64,000 nucleotides of DNA from Sphingobacteriales bacterium (GTDB taxonomy: Bacteria; Bacteroidota; Bacteroidia; Chitinophagales; Chitinophagaceae): assembly GCA_016192105.1 (NCBI GenBank), contig JACPUV010000021.1:124001-188000 (forward strand), given 5' to 3'. Below, one piece after another: positions 34,229 to 42,227 of the stretch. Within the stretch, counting starts at the first letter, position 1. Each line of letters starts with the position of its first letter. A program made the position numbers and the translations under genes. Below the pieces are notes generated by a model that was not told the DNA's origin, ran no database searches, and saw only the letters and a program-made list of their open reading frames with translations.

Positions 34229-35116
34229 TCAATGTTTCTTAAACAAAAACCTCGCCCCGAAATCAACACTGCTGTACTCAAAATCCTGTAAGCCCTGCTG
34301 GAAACCCAGCACCCAGCTCATTTTTTTCAGTCTCTTTTCCAGCCTGGTACGGAAGACAATGGGTTTATCGCCCTGCTTTTCAAGATAACCGATATAACCG
34401 GCCAGGCTGGACTGGATCCGGAAATTGTTTTTATCCCAGTCCAGCCCGGCTCCGAATAAAAACGAATCATCCTGTTTGAATACATCCGATTCGATCTGCC
34501 AGACATGAAAGCCGGCCATGGCCGTCAGCCGGAGTGTTTTTTCTGCATTCAGCGCTTTGCCGGCATTAACCGCAAAGTGGTAACCGGGTCCGTCAGAATA
34601 ACGTGCCGCCCCGTAATCCGTACCGGAAGGGAAACGGTAGCCAACCTGCAGCAGCAGATCAATGGCCGGTGACCATTTCTTAAAAATCCGGAAATTGGTA
34701 TGCATGTAAATATCACCCGATGCACTGTTTTCCTTGAAATAATCATAATATACATGCCGCTTCTCCTTGATAGCCGTACTCATGTGGAAATGCTCATAGG
34801 GAACCCAGGTTACTTCCACATCCACCACATCCTTCACGAGGCCAATATGCCCGGTGAGTACAAAATTTTGCGTATTATCTCCTTTGGAAAAATGAAAAGC
34901 ACCTGTTATACCAAGATAGCTGCTGCTGTCGATCCTGCCATTGCCGAGTTGCGGCACCGGCAGGGAATTCGGGCCCTGGTAACCGGGGAGCGTGATCAGG
35001 TAGCGCGACCAGTGGCTGACCCCGTCCCAGTTAACCACCTGTTCCCAGCGTTCACGGGTCTGGCTTTTTGCCAGGGTTGAAATCACAGAAAGCAGGACGA
35101 TCAGCAAGAATCTCAT
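34229..35116 (-). CDS. Outer-membrane beta-barrel-like protein, unknown function
   Basis: 295 residues. Signal peptide MRFLLIVLLSVISTLAKSQ; the rest alternates polar and hydrophobic residues with many aromatics (HFHMSTAIKEKRHVYYDYF, DIYMHTNFRIFKKWSPAIDLLLQVGYRF). It ends in a beta-strand with a near-terminal Phe (VDFGARFLFKKH), as outer-membrane proteins do. I do not recognise a named family. Single gene, divergent from the dehydrogenase gene. Function not predictable. Confidence 0.65.
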   Translation of the reverse strand: MRFLLIVLLSVISTLAKSQTRERWEQVVNWDGVSHWSRYLITLPGYQGPNSLPVPQLGNGRIDSSSYLGITGAFHFSKGDNTQNFVLTGHIGLVKDVVDVEVTWVPYEHFHMSTAIKEKRHVYYDYFKENSASGDIYMHTNFRIFKKWSPAIDLLLQVGYRFPSGTDYGAARYSDGPGYHFAVNAGKALNAEKTLRLTAMAGFHVWQIESDVFKQDDSFLFGAGLDWDKNNFRIQSSLAGYIGYLEKQGDKPIVFRTRLEKRLKKMSWVLGFQQGLQDFEYSSVDFGARFLFKKH

Positions 35117-35225
35117 ACAACAGTAGTATTAAATTGCTTCAAGATAAGGCAAAGGAACCATAGTTCCGGCAGGGGGATGACAATCCGTACACGCCCTGCT
35201 GTATCTTTACCCGATAAACAGCTAT

Positions 35226-36074
35226 ATGGAAATCCACAGCATTTGTGTATGCGGTGCCGGAACCATGGGAAGCGGTATTGCCCAAACCAGCGCCCAGGCC
35301 GGTTTTATCACTATTTTATATGAGCTGAACCCGGCCGTCCTGGAGAAGGCCCGGAACAGTATTGAAAAAACCCTTCAGCAATTAAAAGATAAAGGAAAGA
35401 TAACCGGAGAACAGCAGCAGGAAACCATCCGGCGGATCCGTTATACCGATGATATCCGGAGCTGCCAGGCGGATATTTTTATTGAAGCCATCGTGGAAAA
35501 AGCCGCTGCTAAAGCCGCTCTCTTTAACCAACTGGCCGGACTGAATCAGATCGATGCTGTGTTTGCCAGCAATACTTCTTCCCTGCCGGTTACGCAAATC
35601 GCTCAGCAAGTAGAGCACCCGGAGCGTGTTATTGGTATGCACTTCTTTAACCCCGCCCCGGTTATGAAACTGGTGGAAGTGGTGAATACCCCTTTTACCA
35701 ATGCGCGGACAACCGCCCTGGTCACAGAACTGGCCCGGCAACTGCATAAGGTACCGGTATCCTGTACAGATTCTCCCGGGTTTATTGTGAACCGGGTAGC
35801 CCGACCCTATTACCTGGAAGCCCTGCGCCTGGTGGAAGAAGGCGTTACGGATTTCGTGCAACTGGACCGGATACTGGAAGCGACCGGCTTCAAAATGGGC
35901 CCCTTCAAACTGATGGACCTGATCGGGAATGATATTAATTATGCGGTCAGCTGTTCCGTATGGGAACAACTGAACCGGCCGGAACGCCTGAAACCTTCCT
36001 TTATCCAGGAAGAGAAACTAAGATCGGGCCGGCTGGGAAAAAAAACGGGTGAGGGTTTTTATAAATACAATTAA
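35226..36074 (+). CDS. 3-hydroxybutyryl-CoA / 3-hydroxyacyl-CoA dehydrogenase
   Basis: 282 residues, the usual length for the single-function enzyme. NAD-binding start CVCGAGTMGSGIAQTSAQAGF, FASNTSSLPVTQIA with the catalytic region, MHFFNPAPVMKLVEVV, and the C-terminal half with SPGFIVNRVARPYYLEALRL and GPFKLMDLIGNDINY. It oxidises 3-hydroxyacyl-CoA to 3-ketoacyl-CoA in fatty-acid or butyrate-type pathways, or in phenylacetate degradation (PaaH). TATCTTTA about 20 nt upstream could be its -7 box. Followed by an SDR gene in the same direction. Confidence 0.93.
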   Translation: MEIHSICVCGAGTMGSGIAQTSAQAGFITILYELNPAVLEKARNSIEKTLQQLKDKGKITGEQQQETIRRIRYTDDIRSCQADIFIEAIVEKAAAKAALFNQLAGLNQIDAVFASNTSSLPVTQIAQQVEHPERVIGMHFFNPAPVMKLVEVVNTPFTNARTTALVTELARQLHKVPVSCTDSPGFIVNRVARPYYLEALRLVEEGVTDFVQLDRILEATGFKMGPFKLMDLIGNDINYAVSCSVWEQLNRPERLKPSFIQEEKLRSGRLGKKTGEGFYKYN

Positions 36075-36134
36075 TCCCGGAAAATCGGCATGGATTATCT
36101 TCGCAACTTCTTTTCATCCTGTTAATCGATCATT

Positions 36135-37160
36135 TTGTCAACAAAAATTCTGGTCACGGGCGGCACGGGTTTCCTGGGTTCTTATATTATTCAAGAACTG
36201 GTGAAAAAGAATTATACAGTGAGGGCGATCCGCCGCGGCAATAAAACCCCTTTCTGGATACCGGATGATATTACCTGTAAAGTGGAATGGACAGAAGGGG
36301 ATATCCTCGACGTGGTGGCCCTGCAGGATGCAATGGAAGGGGTGGACACCGTGATCCATGCTGCCGCAGTAGTATCCTTTACCCGGAAAGAACGGAAACG
36401 CTTATACCAGGTGAATGTGGAAGGAACGGCCAACGTGGTGAACATGGCCCTGGAAACAAATGTGCGGCGGCTGGTGCATATCAGTTCCGTGGCCGCCCTG
36501 GGCCGGACAGCCGGCGGAGGAGAGGTGGACGAAGAAAAAAAATGGGAGGAAAGTAAGATCAATACCCATTATGCCAAAAGTAAATTCAAAGGCGAACTGC
36601 ATGTATGGAGAGGGATCAGCGAAGGACTGGATGCGGTGATCCTCAATCCTGCTACGATCCTCGGTTACGGGGACTGGAACCAGGGAAGCTGTGCCATCTT
36701 CAAACAGATCCATGATGGTTTTAAATGGTACACTTCCGGGATCAACGGGTTTGTGGATGTGGAAGATGTGGCCCGGGCAACCGTATTGCTGATGGAAAGC
36801 GGTATCAGCGAAGAACGGTTTGTTGTGAACGGGGGCAACTGGTCCTTCAAAAAATTACAGGATACCATGGCGGCCGGTTTTGGAAAAAAAGCACCGTACA
36901 GGGAAGCTACCCCCTTCCTGTTGCAATTAGCCTGGCGAATGGAAAAACTGAAATCACTGTTCACCGGCAAGACCCCCTTACTGACCCGGGAAAGCGCGAG
37001 AGTCGCCATCAGCCGGACCCGGTTTGAAAACGCTAAAATCCTGAAGGCCTTACCGGGATTTTCCTTTAGCCCGCTGGAGGAAACGATAAAAAAAGCCTGC
37101 GAAAACTACCTTGGCACTATTCCTGCCGTGCAACCCTTGCAAAAGGGAACCTATCTTTAG
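36135..37160 (+). CDS. Extended SDR (NAD-dependent epimerase/dehydratase family)
   Basis: 341 residues starting at TTG (MSTKILVTGGTGFLG), the only start that keeps the nucleotide-binding motif TGGTGFLGSYI. VIHAAAVVSF, HISSVAALG and the catalytic YAKSK (YxxxK) are present. The pattern resembles the dihydroflavonol-reductase-like and 3-beta-hydroxysteroid-dehydrogenase-like group. Substrate is unknown. 60 nt after the acyl-CoA dehydrogenase gene and likely co-transcribed with it. Confidence 0.88.
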   Translation: MSTKILVTGGTGFLGSYIIQELVKKNYTVRAIRRGNKTPFWIPDDITCKVEWTEGDILDVVALQDAMEGVDTVIHAAAVVSFTRKERKRLYQVNVEGTANVVNMALETNVRRLVHISSVAALGRTAGGGEVDEEKKWEESKINTHYAKSKFKGELHVWRGISEGLDAVILNPATILGYGDWNQGSCAIFKQIHDGFKWYTSGINGFVDVEDVARATVLLMESGISEERFVVNGGNWSFKKLQDTMAAGFGKKAPYREATPFLLQLAWRMEKLKSLFTGKTPLLTRESARVAISRTRFENAKILKALPGFSFSPLEETIKKACENYLGTIPAVQPLQKGTYL

Positions 37161-37176
37161 CCGATAATCTATATTC

Positions 37177-38247
37177 ATGCGAAAACTCCGAACCTGCTTC
37201 GTGCTTTTTTTCTGCTGCAGTGTAGTATCCCTGCAGGCACAGTTTGCCATCAGCGGCGTGGTACTGGATTCCGCCACGCGGGAGCCGCTGCCAAAAGCTT
37301 CTGTCTTTTGCCAGAACACTACATTGGGGACGCTGACCAATAAAGACGGTGAGTTTTCCCTCAGCCTGAAATCGGGAGGCTATGACCTGATCTTCAGCTA
37401 TGCCGGGTACCAGACGCAAACAATCCGCGTCAGTGAACAAAACAAACTGGAAGTCCTGATGCTGAAAAAAGACAACAGCATGGAGGAAGTGGTGCTGAAA
37501 AGCAGTTTTGAAGTAGCGGATGGCTGGGAGAAATACGGGGATTTCTTTCTCAAAAATTTTATCGGCAGCACTCCCAATGCAGGGAAATGTGTGCTGAATA
37601 ACCCGGAGGTGCTGAAATTCTTTTTCTATAAAAAAACCAACCGGCTGAAAGTAATGGCCACGGATGCCCTGCTGATCAGTAACCCCGCCCTGGGCTACCA
37701 GTTGCGCTACCAGCTGGATTCATTTGTGTATTATTATACAACCAGTATCAATTCTTACCGGGGCTATTGCCTGTTCATGCAAATGGAGGGCAGCGACAGC
37801 CTGCAGCAGCAATGGGACCGGGCCCGCGCCGATGCCTACCAAGGTTCCAAACTGCATTTCCTGCGGAGTTATTATGACAGTACGTTACAGGAAGATGGCT
37901 GGATTATTACCCTGCTGGATTCCACCAATGATAAAAAGTTCAACAAAATAAGCGACCCCTATGATTCCTTGTATTACGGCGGGCTGGACAGCACAGGGGA
38001 AATTGAGCTCTGGTATCCCCGGAAAATAAGTGTGACCTATACAAAGAAAAGCCCCGAACCGGAATACCTGAAGAAGATGAACCTGCCCAAAAGCGTTCCC
38101 TACCCGATTTCCTATATTGATATCAGGGAGACGATTGCGATTACGGAAAACGGGTATTATTATGACCAGAAAGACTGGATCAACCAGGGATACTGGAGCT
38201 GGAAAAACCTGGCGGACCTGCTGCCTTATGATTATGTACCGGATTAA
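37177..38247 (+). CDS. Exported protein with carboxypeptidase-like regulatory domain
   Basis: 356 residues. Signal peptide (LFFCCSVVSLQAQ), CarboxypepD_reg-like beta-sandwich at ~25-110 (ISGVVLDSATREPLPKASVFCQNTTLGTLTNKDGEFSLSL), then a ~240-residue domain of unknown function rich in Tyr and Asp. Similar proteins are abundant in Bacteroidota and lack the porin barrel of SusC. No catalytic motif. Starts 16 nt after the SDR gene, so possibly the third gene of that transcript. Confidence 0.78.
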   Translation: MRKLRTCFVLFFCCSVVSLQAQFAISGVVLDSATREPLPKASVFCQNTTLGTLTNKDGEFSLSLKSGGYDLIFSYAGYQTQTIRVSEQNKLEVLMLKKDNSMEEVVLKSSFEVADGWEKYGDFFLKNFIGSTPNAGKCVLNNPEVLKFFFYKKTNRLKVMATDALLISNPALGYQLRYQLDSFVYYYTTSINSYRGYCLFMQMEGSDSLQQQWDRARADAYQGSKLHFLRSYYDSTLQEDGWIITLLDSTNDKKFNKISDPYDSLYYGGLDSTGEIELWYPRKISVTYTKKSPEPEYLKKMNLPKSVPYPISYIDIRETIAITENGYYYDQKDWINQGYWSWKNLADLLPYDYVPD

Positions 38248-38259
38248 ACGGTTTACCTT

Positions 38260-39228
38260 TTATGAATTATTTTTCAGCCCGTCTTTGTTCCCCATTACTT
38301 TTTCCCAGAGCTGGGGAATGCGTTTAACCCAAACCAGTTCTCTTCTTTTATGGCGGGCATCTTCCACCGGGGTGCCAAAATAGGTTTTTCCACCTTCAAT
38401 ACTGGAAGGCACACCACTTTGTGCCAGCACAATGGCGTCTTTGCCAATGGTGAGTGTTTTACTAACCCCTACTTGTCCCCAAAGGATCACATTATCCTCA
38501 ATGGTAACAGCACCTGCGATCGCCACCTGGGCGGCAAACAGGCAGTTCTTCCCAACAACCGTATCGTGCCCGATATGCACCATATTGTCCAGTTTGGTAC
38601 CGGCCCCGATTACGGTATCGTGTGTCACGCCGCGGTCAATCGTACACCCTGCCCCGATCTCCACTCCTTTTTCTATCAGTACCCGGCCGCAGCTGGCCAT
38701 CCTTTTATAATGAATAGCCCTGTCTGTTTTCTTATTGTAATAAAAAGCATCACTGCCGATTACGGAACCGGCCTGGACAACCACATCATCACCCAGTACA
38801 CAATGATCCAGGATGGTTACATTCGGATAGATAATGCAATTCTTTCCGATCCGAACCTGGTTGCCGATAAAGGCACCCGGCATCAGCACGCTGCCTTCCC
38901 CGATCACCGCCGAATCACTGATCGCTTTCGGGGAGGGGGTAAAGGGGCGGTAAAAATTTACAACCTTCAGGTAGGCCTCGAACGGATCGTTCACCACCAG
39001 CAGGGCTTTCCCTTCCGGAACATCCGTATGGGTATTGATGATGATAAAACTGGCGGCCGACTGGATACATGCCGTATAATACTTGGGATGATCCACAAAG
39101 ACCAGATCCCCTTTCTCCACTTTATGAATCTCATTGATCCCGGTGGCCAGCCCTTCCCTGTTGCCCGTGATCTCTGCACCTATCAGTGCCGCAATAGTTG
39201 TTACCGGAACCGGATGTTCAAACCGCAT
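38260..39228 (-). CDS. lpxD: UDP-3-O-acylglucosamine N-acyltransferase LpxD
   Basis: 322 residues from ATG at 39228 (MRFEHPVPVTTIAALIG); a longer frame with 26 extra residues starts upstream of the promoter and is rejected. N-terminal uridine-binding domain (1-~95), left-handed beta-helix of hexapeptide repeats (~100-270), with the catalytic His in DNMVHIGHDT. It adds the N-linked acyl chain in lipid A synthesis. Many Bacteroidota carry two lpxD-like genes, so this may be the secondary copy. It stands alone, not with lpxA/lpxC. Confidence 0.88.
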   Translation of the reverse strand: MRFEHPVPVTTIAALIGAEITGNREGLATGINEIHKVEKGDLVFVDHPKYYTACIQSAASFIIINTHTDVPEGKALLVVNDPFEAYLKVVNFYRPFTPSPKAISDSAVIGEGSVLMPGAFIGNQVRIGKNCIIYPNVTILDHCVLGDDVVVQAGSVIGSDAFYYNKKTDRAIHYKRMASCGRVLIEKGVEIGAGCTIDRGVTHDTVIGAGTKLDNMVHIGHDTVVGKNCLFAAQVAIAGAVTIEDNVILWGQVGVSKTLTIGKDAIVLAQSGVPSSIEGGKTYFGTPVEDARHKRRELVWVKRIPQLWEKVMGNKDGLKNNS

Positions 39229-39242
39229 AGTATTCGTTTTGC

Positions 39243-39250
39243 CAAAGGTA
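39243..39250 (-). promoter_or_regulatory. -7 box of lpxD
   Basis: TACCTTTG on the minus strand, 14 nt upstream of the ATG at 39228; fixes the start codon. Confidence 0.55.
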
Positions 39251-39524
39251 ATAAGTGATTGAGTGGCGCCGGATAGGTTTTTATACCATTGCGGTTCAGC
39301 AGGCATTTTGCCGGGCTGCTTCTTTTTTTATTGAACTACCCGCTGATAAAAGCAGGCCGCTTCCCTGTACGTATTTTTTCTATAACGCTATTTCCTGCAA
39401 TTGCTGAAACCCTTTATTCATCCGTCTTTCAGCAGTTGTTGTGATAACTACAGCAGTTTTACATTTCACTGATCCGATCATAAGCTAATCCAATTCACTT
39501 AGCAGTCCCTTACAAGTTGCCTGT

Positions 39525-39534
39525 TTATCCACAG
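39525..39534 (+). promoter_or_regulatory. DnaA box upstream of the second putative sRNA
   Basis: TTATCCACAG contains the perfect DnaA box TTATCCACA. Single, with no cluster or AT-rich unwinding region typical of an origin. A one-mismatch copy precedes putative small RNA A. Confidence 0.4.
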
Positions 39535-39574
39535 GAGATTTTAAAATGTTAATAAAATAGTTGCCAAATATTTT

Positions 39575-39603
39575 TTTGTTCAGTAAAATTATTTTTAATA
39601 TTG
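39575..39603 (+). promoter_or_regulatory. Promoter of the 39.6-kb sRNA
   Basis: TTTG (39575-39578), 17-nt spacer, TAATATTG (39596-39603; one mismatch to TAnnTTTG). No protein gene starts for more than 200 nt, but a strong terminator follows 50-70 nt downstream. Confidence 0.6.
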
Positions 39604-39607
39604 CAGA

Positions 39608-39681
39608 GGGAAGTTACATTCCCTGTACTTACTAACCCATCCATATATTATCCCTCCGCTTACTACGGAGGGATTTTTTTT
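39608..39681 (+). ncRNA. Putative small RNA B (about 74 nt)
   Basis: Lies in the 517-nt gene-free gap 39307-39823. A 5' hairpin (AGGGAA, GTTACA loop, TTCCCT, 39607-39624), a single-stranded linker with TACTTACTAACCCAT (39626-39640), and a 3' terminator hairpin TCCCTCCG / loop CTTACTA / CGGAGGGA (39651-39673) with eight Ts. Its linker is the perfect complement of the 15-nt segment in putative small RNA A, and CTTACTA recurs in the terminator loop. No ORF. Not recognised as 6S, tmRNA, SRP or RNase P RNA. The rest of the gap shows nothing else I can name. Confidence 0.6.
39651..39681 (+). terminator. Intrinsic terminator of the 39.6-kb sRNA
   Basis: Eight-pair stem TCCCTCCG/CGGAGGGA, 7-nt loop, T8. 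The strongest terminator in the window. Confidence 0.85.
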
Positions 39682-39823
39682 ACCCCCTGTTCGGCAGTAC
39701 TGTTAAACCCTGTTCCGTTTTACAGCGGTTCTCTCCTGCTAAAAGGTCCCGGGGCGGAGAAATGACGGCAACTGTTTAATCAAGAATTAAAAATACCTTT
39801 ACAAGAAACACAACTCCCGTTCC

Positions 39824-40699
39824 ATGCTTAAATCAATGACCGGTTTCGGAAGAGCCGAAAAGAATGCAGGTGATAAAACATTCCTGGTGGATATCAAATC
39901 GCTCAATGGCAAACAATTTGAACTGCAGCTGAAGCTTCCTGCATTTTTGAAGCCCTTTGAGTTCGATATCCGCCGCATCCTGTCTGAAAAACTAAGCCGC
40001 GGGAGTGTGGATTGTATGATCAGCCTGAAAGATACCGGCAGCGCCAAACCGGTTAGCATTAATACCGATCTCGCCAAAGCATATTATAAACCCCTGGCTG
40101 AATTATCGGCTGCCCTGAACCTGGATGCATCGCATATCCTGAGCACCCTGGTCAAAATGCCCGAAGTGATCACGCCCAGCAGCGACACCCTGACCGACAG
40201 TGACTGGCAGGAATTCCAGCAGATCCTTGAAACGGCGATCGGCAACCTGAATAAGCACCGGCTGGACGAAGGAAAGTCCCTGGAAGAAGACCTGCTGGTC
40301 CGGATCAACAATATCATCAAACTGCAGGAAGAAGTCATCCGCCTGGAACCGCTTCGCCAGCAAAAGATCCGGGAAGGCATTACCCGCCTGCTCGAGGAAA
40401 ACGTAGGCAAGGAGAACTATGACGGGAACCGGCTGGAACAGGAACTGATCTACTATATTGAGAAAATTGATATCAGCGAGGAGCAGGTCCGGCTAAAGAA
40501 CCACTGTGATTATTTTAAAACCCTGCTGGCGGAGAACGAGGAATCCAAGGGGAAGAAACTGTCTTTTATTCTCCAGGAAATTGGCCGGGAGATCAACACC
40601 ACCGGTTCCAAAGCCTACGATTCCACTATCCAGAAATGCGTGGTCCTGATGAAGGATGAACTGGAAAAGGCAAAAGAACAGGTACTGAATGTCCTGTAA
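39824..40699 (+). CDS. yicC: YicC/YloC family endoribonuclease
   Basis: 291 residues. The N-terminal signature MLKSMTGFGRAEK and the C-terminal QELIYYIEKIDISEEQVRLKNHCDYF...GKKLSFILQEIGREINTTGSKA are diagnostic. In Escherichia coli YicC is an RNase that acts on small RNAs. gmk usually follows; here gldH follows instead. TACCTTTA about 27 nt upstream of ATG may be its -7 box. It lies directly downstream of the putative small RNA B. Confidence 0.93.
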   Translation: MLKSMTGFGRAEKNAGDKTFLVDIKSLNGKQFELQLKLPAFLKPFEFDIRRILSEKLSRGSVDCMISLKDTGSAKPVSINTDLAKAYYKPLAELSAALNLDASHILSTLVKMPEVITPSSDTLTDSDWQEFQQILETAIGNLNKHRLDEGKSLEEDLLVRINNIIKLQEEVIRLEPLRQQKIREGITRLLEENVGKENYDGNRLEQELIYYIEKIDISEEQVRLKNHCDYFKTLLAENEESKGKKLSFILQEIGREINTTGSKAYDSTIQKCVVLMKDELEKAKEQVLNVL

Positions 40700-40714
40700 A
40701 ATACAGGTTCTGAT

Positions 40715-40722
40715 TACTTTTG
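40715..40722 (+). promoter_or_regulatory. -7 box of gldH
   Basis: TACTTTTG, perfect TAnnTTTG, 14 nt before the TTG at 40737; supports that start over an ATG overlapping yicC at 40689. Confidence 0.5.
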
Positions 40723-40736
40723 TTAAAACCATTCAC

Positions 40737-41225
40737 TTGAAGCGTACACAGAATACCGGCTGGATCCCGCTCTTCGTTGCCCTGCAGCAATTCGCTGTAT
40801 CCTGCCACCCTATCGACCTGTATGAAAAAACAGCAGTCATCCCGGGCCATAGCTGGAAAAGCAGTTTTAAACCTTCTTTCACCTTTACGATTAAAGACAC
40901 GGCTTCCCCCTACCGCCTTTACTTTATTATCCGGCACACCGACCGGTACAGTTTTAATAATATTTACGTTGCCCTGACCGCCAAAGGACCTGGACTGGAT
41001 TCCGCCCAGGTGGTCCCTTATGATATCCGCCTGGCCACTAATGAAAGCGGCTGGCTGGGTAGTGGTATGGACGATATTTATGAACACCGTTTTTTGCTGA
41101 CTCCCGCGGGGCAGGAATTCTTTTTTAAAAAACCGGGGGAGTACAGCTTTACCATAGAACAGATCATGCGCGAAGACCCGTTGAATCATGTACTCAATAC
41201 AGGTTTACGGATCGAAAAGAAATAA
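40737..41225 (+). CDS. gldH: Gliding motility lipoprotein GldH
   Basis: 162 residues from TTG at 40737, giving a compact lipoprotein signal (KRTQNTGWIPLFVALQQFAVSC). The mature part HPIDLYEKTAVIPGHSWKSS, then FKPSFTFTIKDTASPYRLYFIIRHTDRYSFNNI, ESGWLGSGMDDIYEHRF and FTIEQIMREDPLNHVLNTGLRI are the GldH pattern. An ATG at 40689 overlapping yicC would add 16 residues without a better signal. Gliding/T9SS-associated; the gene usually follows ricT. Confidence 0.88.
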   Translation: MKRTQNTGWIPLFVALQQFAVSCHPIDLYEKTAVIPGHSWKSSFKPSFTFTIKDTASPYRLYFIIRHTDRYSFNNIYVALTAKGPGLDSAQVVPYDIRLATNESGWLGSGMDDIYEHRFLLTPAGQEFFFKKPGEYSFTIEQIMREDPLNHVLNTGLRIEKK

Positions 41226-41237
41226 CAGCCGACACCC

Positions 41238-42227
41238 ATGCCGGAAGTAAACCGAAAAAGACAAAGACGCACCACCTTTATTTACTGTACCCTGCTGACG
41301 TATGTGGTTGCCGCACTGGTATGGTGGTTTGTTTCCCTGGAAAAACAAAACGAAGAGATAGCCCGGCAGCAATATGCCAACCTCCAGGCCCAGTCCGAAG
41401 CACTGCCCACCCTGGTCCTGGCGGAGAAAATGCAGGCCATTGTAAAAGTGGAAAAGCGGAATACCGGGAAATATATTGCCGAAGGGGTCACTTTCCTCAT
41501 CCTGATCCTGATCGGTGCTATTTTCGTTTACCGGTCAATCCGGAAACAGTTCAAACTGCAACTTCAGCAGCAGAATTTCATGATGGCCGTGACCCATGAA
41601 CTGAAAACGCCCATTGCTGTGGCCCGGCTCAATCTCGAAACGCTCCTGAAATACTCCCTCGATCCGGAAAAACAAAAAAAACTGATCCGGAATACCCTGG
41701 ATGAAACCACCCGGCTGAATTTACTGACCAATAATATCCTGGTTTCCGCCCAGCTGGAAGCCGACCGTTATAATTCCACCAAGGAAGAACTTGACCTGTC
41801 CACCCTGCTAAAAGATTGCGTACAGGATTTCCGGAAACGTTTTCCCGACCGTGTTTTTGAAGAAGAAGTGGAAGAAGACGCGGATATAAAAGGAGATTCA
41901 CTCCTCCTGCAGATGCTGATCAATAACCTGCTGGAAAATGCCATCAAGTACTCACCCAGGGAGGGAAAAATAAAAGCCTCCCTCCACAAGACGCCGGCCT
42001 CCATCCGGCTGCAGATAGCCGATGAGGGACCGGGTATTCCCGAAGAGGAAAAATCCCGGATCTTTTCCAAATTTTACCGGATCGGAAATGAATCCACCCG
42101 GAAAGCGCAGGGTACCGGGCTGGGACTGTACCTTTGCAGTAAGATAGCGCTTGACCACAATGGGGAGATTTCAGTTTCGGACAATGAACCCACGGGCAGT
42201 AACTTTGCCGTTATTTTTAAAATATGA
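41238..42227 (+). CDS. Sensor histidine kinase
   Basis: 329 residues. Two membrane helices (~14-33 and ~83-98) flank a short periplasmic loop (~35-80). HisKA with H120 in AVTHELKTPIAVARL, then HATPase motifs NLLENAIKYS, DEGPGIP and GTGLGLYL. No HAMP domain is obvious. The small sensing loop does not suggest a ligand. ATGA overlap of 4 nt with the response-regulator gene downstream. Confidence 0.93.
   Translation: MPEVNRKRQRRTTFIYCTLLTYVVAALVWWFVSLEKQNEEIARQQYANLQAQSEALPTLVLAEKMQAIVKVEKRNTGKYIAEGVTFLILILIGAIFVYRSIRKQFKLQLQQQNFMMAVTHELKTPIAVARLNLETLLKYSLDPEKQKKLIRNTLDETTRLNLLTNNILVSAQLEADRYNSTKEELDLSTLLKDCVQDFRKRFPDRVFEEEVEEDADIKGDSLLLQMLINNLLENAIKYSPREGKIKASLHKTPASIRLQIADEGPGIPEEEKSRIFSKFYRIGNESTRKAQGTGLGLYLCSKIALDHNGEISVSDNEPTGSNFAVIFKI

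Noticed and set aside
39525..39534. Replication origin
   Set aside because: A single DnaA box without a cluster, and no dnaA/dnaN nearby.
40689..40736. GldH start at the ATG overlapping yicC
   Set aside because: The lipoprotein signal and the -7 box at 40715-40722 fit the TTG at 40737 better; the ATG remains possible.
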